64,000 bases of DNA, from contig JBHJGO010000042.1 in assembly GCA_050331715.1 (NCBI GenBank), positions 1 to 64,000 of the forward strand, given 5' to 3'. Below the pieces are notes generated by a model that was given only the letters and a program-made list of their open reading frames with translations, ran no database searches and was not told the DNA's origin. A program made the position numbers and the translations under genes. This document shows positions 41,601-49,105 of the stretch, in pieces. The stretch's first letter is position 1. Each line of letters starts with the position of its first letter. This stretch comes from JBHJGO01 sp050331715. GTDB lineage: Bacteria; Cyanobacteriota; Cyanobacteriia; Cyanobacteriales; Microcoleaceae.

Positions 41601-42539
41601 TTTGATGGTAATCTCACGGTTCGGGCTCAGGTGACAGAAGGGGTGATGGGAACCGTTGCTGACTTCTTTAATGCCACAATTGAGAACCTGCAAGGGTTGG
41701 TGAATCAGGTGAAATCTGCCGCTACTGTGGTAAACTCCACTGCCCAGGTGAGTGAGTCTGAGATTAAGCAGCTTTCTCAGGAAGCTTTGAATCAGGCAGA
41801 CTCTATTTCCAACGCTTTGGGTCAAATTCAGAAAATGGCAGATGCGGCCCAAACCGTTTCTCGTAACGCCCAAACCGCTGAAGTTCAGGTGCAGGCGGCG
41901 AGTCAAATTCTCCAGGATGGGGATGAGGCAATGAACCGAGCAGTAGAAGGAATTCGAGCGATTCAGAAGACGGTCAACGCCACTGCCCATCGGGTGAAGA
42001 ATCTAGGAGAATCCTCCAAGAAAATTTCCCGCGTGGTGCAACTGATTAGTGAATTCTCCAATCAAACCCGTGTTCTAGCCCTGAATGCTTCTGTGGAAAC
42101 GACTCGCACGAGCCAAGATAGTCTGGGATTTGCGACAGTGGCCAGTGAGGTTCGCGGCTTAGCGGAACAATCTGCAACAGCAACTCAGGAAATTGAGCAA
42201 ATCGTGGAAGAGATTCAAACGGAGACACGAGAGCTGATTCAGTCGATGAAAGTTGGAATGAAACGGGTTGCTCTGGGAACCAATGTGGTGAACGAAACCC
42301 GTCAAACTTTCACGCAACTTGTGGAAGTCAGCCAACAAATTCAGGCGCTCGTCGAGCAGATGTCAGAGTCCGCAGCGGCTCAGGCTCGTACATCCCAGGA
42401 TTTGTCACAAACTGTGGAAGCAGTTGCGGAAACGACCCGTTCTACCTCGAAGTATTCCCTGAAAGTGGCAGATTCCTTTGGTCAGTTGCTGACGGTAGCA
42501 GATGACTTACAGAAAGGTGTAACTCAGTTTAAAGCTTAA
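38640..42539 (+). CDS. multi-GAF cyanobacteriochrome phototaxis receptor (PtxD/PixJ-like MCP)
   Basis: A 1299-aa methyl-accepting receptor with five tandem GAF domains (about 95-255, 265-430, 437-605, 617-780, 787-950), a short coiled coil with HAMP-like features (about 960-1030) and a C-terminal MCP signalling domain ('IISEFSNQTRVLALNASVETTRTS', 'FATVASEVRGLAEQSATATQEIE'-type block). No membrane helix, so it is cytoplasmic. GAFs 1, 2 and 4 carry both cyanobacteriochrome cysteines: DPCF C165 + ECH C193; DPCF C337 + ECY C365; DSCF C685 + DCQ C713. GAF3 keeps ECH (C541) but replaces the DxCF loop with a Cys pair (C510, C513). GAF5 has lost both (PDFF, PAH). Three to four domains are therefore likely bilin photosensors of the DxCF type. 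Confidence 0.9.
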   Translation: MNCYLLNFNSVKPMSNNNNTSSILLTADESNNNDSKVVPVEATVQAPIAPPQAFGLRATTTALSRELAVLRLNIDGRIDQLQSLIEKEGAAAERSQLLSKITSKMRESLNAETIFNSVVESARTALQADRVAVYQFDANWQGRFVAESVAAEWPTALGQTIDDPCFADRYVELYQEGRVKATPDIYDAGLTECHLKQLEPYSVRANLVTPILADKKLIGLLIAHQCSGPRNWSEPEIEFLRQLAVQLGYTLDQAMLLKQQEAATRYAQLLNQINTQVRKSTRIEDILTTTVEEVRAAMECDRVVVYEFDENWQGTIIAESVGAPWPAALNAKIADPCFADRYIQPYLRGRVQGVEDIENADLTECYLGQLRPFKVRANLVAPIIVNQNLMGLLIAHHCDGPHKWTEFETDFMRNVGIQTGYVLDNAYVIQQQEIANRQAKFLNDVTIKLRNLKSEEEIYNLVVEEVRLLLQNDRVIMYKFDDQKMGNVVAESLARAQPTLMGDAMGDHNCNVCRFFNYAQAYQRGQMTVIDDVENADIGECHAGLLRDYQIKADISAVIVVEGQLYAQLMIHQLTGPRKWHESEVQMIQQLCTQMSLTIEQLILTDRQIKAAEQARRLNQITSSIRESLNLDDIFQTSVDELQELLKTDRVIVYKFDESWNGIIVSEAVSAKFSSTLGSEIYDSCFAQKFARPYAKGRIQAVDNIYQAGLTDCQIEQLESFEAKASLVAPILADGKLQGLLIAHQCSGPRKWTENDIDVIRQVSTQVGFASDQALLLTEQRRAAERARLFSAITSEIRESLDTDKVIETTVKESLPMMQADRILLYRFDENWNGKIVAESAKPEVIRILELEREEPDFFPEDVEPYRKGLVQFNADISQAQLTPAHKEQLETWQVKADLLVPVFVDQKLYGLLAAHHCSAPCEWLEADVEAFKQLALQMGYALEQALLLEQVQQARAIAEKTSQEQLHQKEQLQHQIEGFLGDIEASFDGNLTVRAQVTEGVMGTVADFFNATIENLQGLVNQVKSAATVVNSTAQVSESEIKQLSQEALNQADSISNALGQIQKMADAAQTVSRNAQTAEVQVQAASQILQDGDEAMNRAVEGIRAIQKTVNATAHRVKNLGESSKKISRVVQLISEFSNQTRVLALNASVETTRTSQDSLGFATVASEVRGLAEQSATATQEIEQIVEEIQTETRELIQSMKVGMKRVALGTNVVNETRQTFTQLVEVSQQIQALVEQMSESAAAQARTSQDLSQTVEAVAETTRSTSKYSLKVADSFGQLLTVADDLQKGVTQFKA

Positions 42540-42770
42540 CAATCAGGCTTAGGAATCAGGCTTAAAAATGAGTTTGAGTAACTATAGGAACGCTCCTTGA
42601 TCCCTCCTAAGTGAGCTATGGGTGTATTCATCTTCCATGAACATCCAAACTCTTGCCAAACCTCCCTTAATCTCTCCTTGAGCAGAGGTTCAGTCCTCCC
42701 CCTTTGACTGGGGGGGAGTCAAGGGGGGCAACATCAGTCCAGAAAACCTTCGCACTCCCTTGGATTGACG
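42540..42770 (+). other. gap before cheA with inverted repeat
   Basis: The 231-bp gap contains a direct repeat aatcaggctta at its start and a hairpin ccccctttgact/agtcaagggggg at 42698-42728, a GC-rich palindrome of a type repeated widely in cyanobacterial genomes. It may attenuate cheA relative to the receptor gene. Confidence 0.6.
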
Positions 42771-45700
42771 ATGACTACAACTACCAACAACGACCAAACC
42801 TACGAGTTTTTTGTTCAAGAATCTCTGGAATTGCTCCACTCCCTTGAACATGGACTCTTGAATCTCAGCCAGGAACATGACCTTGCTAAACTGCATGATT
42901 TAATGCGGTCGGCTCACTCCATTAAGGGTGGAGCTGCCTGTGTTGGATTGATGGAAATTCAGCAGATTGCTCACCAACTGGAAAATGCTATCCGCGCCCT
43001 GTACGCAGCAGACACCGTATTTGATGTGGAATTGGAAAGTCTGCTACTGCAAGCCTTCGATTTTCTCCGATTGCCATTGGTTGAGCAAATTCAAACGGGG
43101 CAATCGGATGCGGCCCAAGCCCTGCAGCAATCCCGCGCTATTTTCAGCCAGTTGGAGAAAAAGATTAATCGACCGCTGGAGGAAGCCGCTGAGTTACCAG
43201 AAGTACCAATTGAAACAGACATGATCCAGTTTCTATTTGAAACTGAAATTTCCTCTGGACTGCAACGTTGGGGAACATTGCTCTCGAACTCTAATCGACA
43301 AGACTTGCTAGGAGATTTGAAGAAACAGGCGGAGGTATTTTCTAGCCTCGGCAAAATGTTGGCATTAGAGGGGTGGAGTGCGATCGCTGACACCACTCTA
43401 CAAGCTCTGTCTCTCAATCCCGAATCTGTCGTTGAAATTGGTCAGTTTGCCCTGGGAGATTTTCTAGCTGGACAGGAGGCAGTTTTAGCAGGAGATAGAA
43501 TTCAGGGCGGCCAACCCAGCTTAAAATTAGCTGAGCTGGCTGAAACTCGGTTTGAGGTACAGCAGGAAGCACTACCCAGCTCGGAACAAACATTATCAAC
43601 TGGATACTTCCTCCAAACTGTTCCAGATATAGAAGCCTCTGATTCTCTATTCGGAGAACTGGTTTTAGAGAATATAGAAACTCAAAACTCACAATTATCA
43701 GAGGATCAGCTTTCCATTTCAGGGGAAGTCATAGGTAAAGATCCAATTACAGGCAATTCGATTACTGATAATTTAACTGCCGAAAACTTAGTTGACAAGA
43801 CTCAAGCTCTTGAGAACATTTCTACGGAGTTGAAGACCGAAGCCTTAGAAGACTTTAACCCAGATGATTTGAGTTCTGAAGATAGCCAGGATGAGAAAGC
43901 AATAGAGAATGGAGTCTTGAGTGTGAGGTCTCCAAGTTCTGAGAACTTCCCTCCTGAAAGTTCAAATCTAGAGAACTTAAATCTAGAGAACTTAAATCTA
44001 GAGAACTTAAATCTAGAGAACTTAAATCTAGAGAATCTAGAACCTGAAGACTCAGATCCAGAAAGTATTATTCGCGATATCCTAACTCATGGCGGAATTG
44101 CTCTCGATCCTGACATCACTGACTCTCAAGAGGTTAGCGATCTGAATATTACTTCCGAAGAAATGCAATCGGAACCGGATAGCTCGTCTTTAGTTCCAGT
44201 TCAGAAATTAGATCATCAGGAATTGGAACAAGCTTCCAACGATCTGCCTCAAACCAGTACAGTTTCCAGTGATTCTGACTTGGCAGACAATAGCCCCATC
44301 GATATTTCTCAACGCCATACCCCTGCTACTAATCACTTAATGGCAGGTATTCGAACCGATATGAGCCGACTTGGCTCTGTGAATACTCTCGTCGGAGAAC
44401 TAGCAACCCAGGACAATAGCTTATTTCTACAGGATCAGAGTACCCAGAAAGTTATTAAAACTCTTGAAAGATCTCAAGCTCAGCTCCGAAAAATTATTAC
44501 CAATCTACAAATCCGTATCAGTCAGCTTCCTAAGAAGAAATCGAGTCAGCGCTCTGTACGAACCGCTTCTTACTTGGAAAAAATGCTGCAAAAAACAATC
44601 GAGGAAGCCGATCAAATTCGTGAAGCGATCTATGAAATGAAGGTATTGAACCTACGCAATACCCAGCTTATTCAGCAGCGTCAACAAACTCTCCAAAAAG
44701 TTCAAAAAAGCTTAACTGAGATTCAAATGGTTCCGGTTGAGGCCCTGCTGAATCGGTTTCCCCGTATGATTCGTGATCTCTGTGTTCAACACAAAAAACA
44801 GGTTGAGCTGAAACTACAGGGAGAAGATACTTTACTGGATCGGGCGGTTCTGGAGAAACTGTATGACCCATTAGTTCATCTGGTTCGGAATGCCTTTGAT
44901 CATGGTATTGAACCCTTGAGAGAACGACAACGGCAGGGAAAAGCCACTGCTGGGACCATTGAAATTCGTGCCTATCAACGAGGTAACTATACTTATCTTG
45001 AAATTCAAGATGATGGTCGAGGCATTGATCTAGATAAAATCCGGAAAAAGGCTGTTGAGAAGAATATTATCTCTTTAGCAGATGTGGATCGTCTTTCCGA
45101 AGAACAACTCTACGAATTGTTATTCTATCCCGATTTTTCTACCCGAGATCAGGTTAATTATTTATCAGGCCGAGGTGTAGGTCTAGAGGCGGTACATCAA
45201 CAGATTGAGGCATTAAAAGGGAATATTTCCATCTACTCTCATCAAGGACGGGGAACTCAGTTTACCCTACGTTTACCGTGGATGCAGACTATTACTAAGC
45301 TGCTTGTTTTCCAGATACAGGGGTATCTATTTGCTATTCCACTAGATGCCTTAACCGGAATTGTATCTGTCTCACCGAATGAAATCAATCATTTAGATCA
45401 TCAGGAAACCTATGACTGGTATGGACAGCCCATCCCATTAGTCCAGTCAATTTTGCTGCAATACAATGCCCCCTATCTCATTCAAGTTAGTCCTGCTAAT
45501 GGTTCCTATCAGAAGCGATCAAGTCAATTACAAGAGCACACTCTAACGCATCAAAAATCAAGTCAAGCCACGAATCAGAAAAAGGTGATGTTACTCCTCA
45601 TCTCCCAGGGGTTAGATTCAGTTGCCGTGAAGGTCGATGATATTCTGATGGAACAAAACCTAACCATCAAACCCTTCGGTTCAACCCTCAAGCCGCCAGC

Positions 45701-46232
45701 TTTTCTGTATGGTTGTACTGCCCTGGGAGATAGCCGCTCTGTTCCAGTGATTGATAGCGCCGAACTGTTAGAATTCTGGACTCAGCGTCAGTCTCAACCA
45801 ACTCATTCACTCTCATCCAAACCAAATTTAACCCTACTTAAAGGTCAGTCAAAGCCCGATAAAAGCATGACAGTTCTGGTGATTGATGATTCAGTCACTG
45901 CCCGTCAAACTTTGGTTCTCAGTCTCCAAAAAGTAGGATATAAAGTTCTCCAGGCTCAGCATGGACACGAAGGACTAACTCAATTGCAGAAATATCCCCA
46001 GACACAAATTGTGATCTGTGACCTGGAAATGCCAGAAATGAATGGCTTTGAGTTTCTATTTCACTGTCGGCAGCGATTCTCTCCCGAAAAGTTACCTGTT
46101 TTAATCCTGACTTCTCGGAACAATGAACGTCATCGCAAAATGGCTCATCAATTGGGAGCGAGCGAATATATGACGAAGCCCTATGCCGAATCTGAATTGT
46201 TACAGGCGCTATCGGAGTTTCAGGACTCTTAA
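42771..46232 (+). CDS. hybrid chemotaxis histidine kinase CheA-CheW-REC (PtxE/PixL-like)
   Basis: The 1153-aa kinase. N-terminal Hpt domain with phospho-His49 ('LMRSAHSIKGGAACVGL'). A long acidic, low-complexity linker (about 250-530) includes five NLENL-type repeats. Then a dimerisation region with 'EIQMVPVEALLNRFPRMIRDLC', HATPase ('LVHLVRNAFDHGIEP', 'IQDDGRGIDLDKI', 'LSGRGVGLEAV'), a CheW domain ('LLVFQIQGYLFAIPLDALTGI') and a C-terminal receiver ('VLVIDDSVTARQTLVL', 'VICDLEMPEMNGFEF', 'MTKPYAESEL'). The frame opens at a TTG two codons earlier; the ATG was preferred. It would phosphorylate the CheY and PatA-type regulators upstream. Confidence 0.92.
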   Translation: MTTTTNNDQTYEFFVQESLELLHSLEHGLLNLSQEHDLAKLHDLMRSAHSIKGGAACVGLMEIQQIAHQLENAIRALYAADTVFDVELESLLLQAFDFLRLPLVEQIQTGQSDAAQALQQSRAIFSQLEKKINRPLEEAAELPEVPIETDMIQFLFETEISSGLQRWGTLLSNSNRQDLLGDLKKQAEVFSSLGKMLALEGWSAIADTTLQALSLNPESVVEIGQFALGDFLAGQEAVLAGDRIQGGQPSLKLAELAETRFEVQQEALPSSEQTLSTGYFLQTVPDIEASDSLFGELVLENIETQNSQLSEDQLSISGEVIGKDPITGNSITDNLTAENLVDKTQALENISTELKTEALEDFNPDDLSSEDSQDEKAIENGVLSVRSPSSENFPPESSNLENLNLENLNLENLNLENLNLENLEPEDSDPESIIRDILTHGGIALDPDITDSQEVSDLNITSEEMQSEPDSSSLVPVQKLDHQELEQASNDLPQTSTVSSDSDLADNSPIDISQRHTPATNHLMAGIRTDMSRLGSVNTLVGELATQDNSLFLQDQSTQKVIKTLERSQAQLRKIITNLQIRISQLPKKKSSQRSVRTASYLEKMLQKTIEEADQIREAIYEMKVLNLRNTQLIQQRQQTLQKVQKSLTEIQMVPVEALLNRFPRMIRDLCVQHKKQVELKLQGEDTLLDRAVLEKLYDPLVHLVRNAFDHGIEPLRERQRQGKATAGTIEIRAYQRGNYTYLEIQDDGRGIDLDKIRKKAVEKNIISLADVDRLSEEQLYELLFYPDFSTRDQVNYLSGRGVGLEAVHQQIEALKGNISIYSHQGRGTQFTLRLPWMQTITKLLVFQIQGYLFAIPLDALTGIVSVSPNEINHLDHQETYDWYGQPIPLVQSILLQYNAPYLIQVSPANGSYQKRSSQLQEHTLTHQKSSQATNQKKVMLLLISQGLDSVAVKVDDILMEQNLTIKPFGSTLKPPAFLYGCTALGDSRSVPVIDSAELLEFWTQRQSQPTHSLSSKPNLTLLKGQSKPDKSMTVLVIDDSVTARQTLVLSLQKVGYKVLQAQHGHEGLTQLQKYPQTQIVICDLEMPEMNGFEFLFHCRQRFSPEKLPVLILTSRNNERHRKMAHQLGASEYMTKPYAESELLQALSEFQDS
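43964..44040 (+). repeat. 15-bp in-frame tandem repeat in cheA
   Basis: The unit aaatctagagaactt occurs about five times in a row, nearly identical, encoding the pentapeptide NLENL in the acidic linker. Because it is in frame and 15 bp long, copy-number change would only alter linker length. Confidence 0.95.
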
Positions 46233-46349
46233 CAGCATTGAGTAATCAGCTATCAGTGCTTGAAATTTCAAAAACTTTAGAATTTCCACCAATCCAATCC
46301 CCCAGTTGGGTATGTTAGACTATCCTGTTAATAGTCGATTAATAATGCC

Positions 46350-47558
46350 GTGGTTGCAACCCCTTAAAAACTATATCAAACCCCACACGCCTCTGTCTCC
46401 GAATCTGAGGATCGGGTCGCTGTTCTCCTGATGGGTTACGGCGAAGTAGAGAGCTATGAAGATTTTGCCAACTACAACGAGCAAGCCTTGAATCTGCTAA
46501 CTGCCAAGTTTGCTCCCGTTCCAACCTGGGTCTACCCGCCACTAGCCAAGCTCTTGGCCATCTTTGACCTTCACGAGTGGAGCCACCAGCATGGAAACTT
46601 TATTTCGCCTCACAACGCAATTTTTGAACAGCAGCGTGTAGGTGTTGAGCGTCAGCTCCAGGAGCGCTGGGGTAGTCGTGTCAAGGTATTCAAAGCTTTC
46701 AACTTCTGTGCGCCCTTCCTGCCCGAACAGGTTCTGGCCCAGATTCAAGCAGAAGGATTTGACAAGTTATTGATTTATCCTCTCCTGGTCGTTGACTCCA
46801 TTTTTACTAGCGGAATTGCCGTTGAACAGGTAAATCATGCCCTGGCCAAGTCCGCTTCAGGTACAGAACATTGGATTAAAGGTCAGCGATACATTCCATC
46901 TTTCTACAACGAACCTGCCTACATCGACCTAACGGCCCGCATGGTACAGGAGAAAATTGAGAAAGACCTGGCAGTCGCTCATTTACCCTCCCAGACCGGA
47001 ATTGTCTTGATGAACCATGGTTGTCCTTTCAAAGCCAAGGGATTTACCTCTGGAATTGATGAAAGTCAGAAGTTGTATGACCTGGTCAGGGAGCGATTAA
47101 CTGATCGTTATCCTCTGATCTCGGTGGGTTGGTTGAACCATGATACTCCGCTGATCGAGTGGACACAGCCAAATGCCAAGTTTGCGGCTCAAAACTAGAT
47201 GGAATTGGGCGCGACATCAATCGTATTCATGCCAATCGGATTTGCAACCGAGAACCATGAAACATTACTAGATGTGGAGCACATCATCGAAGCGCTGCGG
47301 CGTAAGCGTCCCGATGTGACCTATGTGCAGATGCCCTGTGTGAATGACCATCCTGATTTCCTCCGCATGGTTGCGGATTGGGCCGATCCTCAGATCGAGG
47401 CGTTGCTTGGGGAAACCGCCCTTGCAGTGAATCCTCAGTTGGCAGCAGTTCAGGCACAGCATGATCACAGTCACGATCACGGCCATCACCATGAACATGG
47501 TCATAGCCACGATCACGGCCATCACCACCACGATCACCACCACGGTCATCGTCACTAA
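46350..47558 (+). pseudogene. ferrochelatase-family chelatase with His-rich tail, interrupted by two in-frame stops
   Basis: One reading frame of about 400 codons encodes a HemH-family metallochelatase: 'RVAVLLMGYGEVESYEDFAN', 'FVSPHNAIF'-like 'FISPHNAIFEQQR', 'VLMNHGCPFKAKGF', 'IVFMPIGFATENHETLLDVEHI', and a C-terminal tail with over 15 histidines (HDHGHHHEHGHSHDHGHHHH). It is broken by TAA at 46365-46367, five codons after a GTG start, and by TAG at 47196-47198 between 'NAKFAAQN' and 'MELGATSIVF'. Everything on both sides stays in frame with no other decay. A short protein could start at 46431 and end at 47198 but lacks the C-terminal third. Recent pseudogene, sequencing error, or read-through are all possible. 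Confidence 0.75.
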
Positions 47559-47570
47559 CTACCATAATGT

Positions 47571-47656
47571 TGGGCAATGATTTGTGAAAAAGGGGTTTGG
47601 GAACTATGTCCCCAAACCCCTTTACTTTTTTCGTGATTGACTTAGGACTGCTCTAT
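47571..47656 (+). repeat. degenerate MITE-family copy acting as terminator
   Basis: Starts gggcaatgatttgtgaaaa and ends ttaggactgctctata, decayed versions of the family ends, with the middle reduced to a stem aggggtttggg/cccaaacccct (47591-47621) followed by a T-rich tract. It lies just after the chelatase frame and may end its transcript. Confidence 0.6.
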
Positions 47657-47830
47657 AAGCTGAAAGAGTGCTTGTAGTTGCTGTACAAATTTTTGATTTT
47701 GCATTTCAAGGTTGTCAATTTTCTCTTTCTGCTGAGTAACAATCTGCACCAGATATATCACTCGTTGTTCTACAGTTGAAGATTGAGTCTCAACTCCATT
47801 GAAAACATTAACAATTGCCTCCCAACTCAC
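47642..47830 (-). CDS. small coiled-coil protein
   Basis: 62 aa from a GTG. The C-terminal half 'VTQQKEKIDNLEMQNQKFVQQLQALFQLI' has a clear heptad pattern; the N-terminus 'WEAIVNVFNGVETQSSTVEQRVIYLVQIV' is helical. It follows two other small helical genes on the same strand (27-bp gap). No family recognised and no strong ribosome site, so it is a tentative gene. Confidence 0.5.
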   Translation of the reverse strand: MSWEAIVNVFNGVETQSSTVEQRVIYLVQIVTQQKEKIDNLEMQNQKFVQQLQALFQLIEQS

Positions 47831-47857
47831 TTTAGGAAGTTTTCTAATACAATGGGT

Positions 47858-48172
47858 CTACTTTAAATAACGGTACGCAGCATAATGCTTCCCAAAACGA
47901 GCTTTCAAGGATTTTTGAGTCCAGAACTCTTCTCTATTCAGTAGTTCCTGATCCAGCACGTTAGAAGTGGGCTGCAGAAGTTTTTGTTGTTGAGGAATAG
48001 TTTCGCCATCCTCTGCTTTGGCATAGGCATAGCCTGTGCGAAGTCCTGCTTCTGCAACATTAAAGGTATTGTCCAGCATCTCCTGGCCAAGCTCCTGCAT
48101 CGCACGAATACCCTGTTTGACTTGCTGGAGTTGTTGACTCGTATCGCTGAGAGATTCAGTAAATTTTCCCAT
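47858..48172 (-). CDS. hypothetical helical protein
   Basis: A 104-aa soluble protein ('SLSDTSQQLQQVKQGIRAMQELGQEMLDN' then a basic C-terminus 'WTQKSLKARFGKHYAAYRYLK'). It begins 15 bp after the stop of the coiled-coil gene 48188-48787 and is clearly in the same transcript. No recognised domain. Together with its two neighbours it forms a small operon of unknown helical proteins downstream of a STAND NTPase. Confidence 0.6.
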   Translation of the reverse strand: MGKFTESLSDTSQQLQQVKQGIRAMQELGQEMLDNTFNVAEAGLRTGYAYAKAEDGETIPQQQKLLQPTSNVLDQELLNREEFWTQKSLKARFGKHYAAYRYLK

Positions 48173-48187
48173 TATTAGCCATCCTGA

Positions 48188-48787
48188 TTAATCATCTAGT
48201 AGCGCACGGTTAACACTTGCTTGATCTTCTTTTGTCCAATCTTCAGAGTCATCGTCACTAGATGACAAAGCTGGCTTCGAAATTAGGTCTTGAATATCAG
48301 TATTTAGCATTTTCTGAGCAGCTTTCATCAACAGCACAAATCGACGACCGAAGGAAAGCAAACCCCGATTTTCATTGACTTCTTCATAAACTGACTCAAA
48401 TTGCTGAATCAAGCTATTAGTTGCGTTAATTTTAGTGGTTAGGTCATCAACTTGACTTGACAAATTATCTCCCCAGCCCTGAAGTTGCTTCTGTGCATCA
48501 ACGCTATGTGCCAAGGACTGTTTTAGCTTTTGCTTCTCAGTTTCAACAGTTTTCAACATGGACTGAACTTGTGTCAAACTCTGGCTCAGGTCAGTCAGCT
48601 TCCCCTTTGCCTCACTCTGACGACGAACTAGTTGGCCACGGCTGATACTTAAGCTACGATATGATTCTCTCAAATCCTGATAATGAACTTCTAAGTCTTC
48701 ACGACTGAGCTTTTGTAAATGTTTCGGAAACTCAGTCACACTCCGATATTCTTTAAATCCAGTAGAACTATTACTTGACTGACCCAT
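48188..48787 (-). CDS. coiled-coil protein of unknown function
   Basis: A 199-aa protein, nearly all helix. Residues 25-140 form a long coiled coil ('SREDLEVHYQDLRESYRSLSISRGQLVRR', 'LTDLSQSLTQVQSMLKTVETEKQKLKQSL'). Then 'NENRGLLSFGRRFVLLMKAAQKMLNTDIQDLI' is amphipathic and could bind membranes, and the tail is acidic (SSSDDDSEDWTKED). No catalytic motif. The chosen ATG is MGQSSNSS; 15 more codons are open upstream. First gene of the three-gene set ending at 47642. Confidence 0.65.
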   Translation of the reverse strand: MGQSSNSSTGFKEYRSVTEFPKHLQKLSREDLEVHYQDLRESYRSLSISRGQLVRRQSEAKGKLTDLSQSLTQVQSMLKTVETEKQKLKQSLAHSVDAQKQLQGWGDNLSSQVDDLTTKINATNSLIQQFESVYEEVNENRGLLSFGRRFVLLMKAAQKMLNTDIQDLISKPALSSSDDDSEDWTKEDQASVNRALLDD

Positions 48788-49105
48788 TTGCTCTATCCCT
48801 TCAAAGTAAAGTAAATTAGTAAACCAAACCAAAGCCTTAATTTTTTTTGGTAGATGAGCCTGAATTAGGAATCAGAGACCGAGCTGAAAGTGCCAGTTTC
48901 AAGGGACTACTCAACACTGTGTCTAGATCAAGTATAGGCTTCTTCTCTGCGATCTGTCGATATGTCGACTTACTAAGCAACTCCAACATTTCTTTGATAA
49001 CAGATTCTTTAGGGTTAGGATATTACCGCTCAAGGTATACTCGATAATATATTCTATGCTTACTCAAAATTCCATTCATCTTTGAGCAGGTAAATAACAA
49101 TAATA
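48788..49105. other. intergenic region, no gene seen
   Basis: 318 AT-rich bp between the STAND gene and the coiled-coil gene, both on the minus strand. The region presumably contains the promoter of the small three-gene set. No hairpin terminator with a T-run could be seen for the STAND gene. Confidence 0.4.

Noticed and set aside
43964..44040. Possible CRISPR-like repeat array
   Set aside because: Direct repeats of 15 bp without spacers, in frame inside cheA; no cas genes anywhere in the window.
47268..47577. Minus-strand ORFs rich in Val/Met/Asp
   Set aside because: Antisense shadows of the His-codon-rich tail of the chelatase gene.
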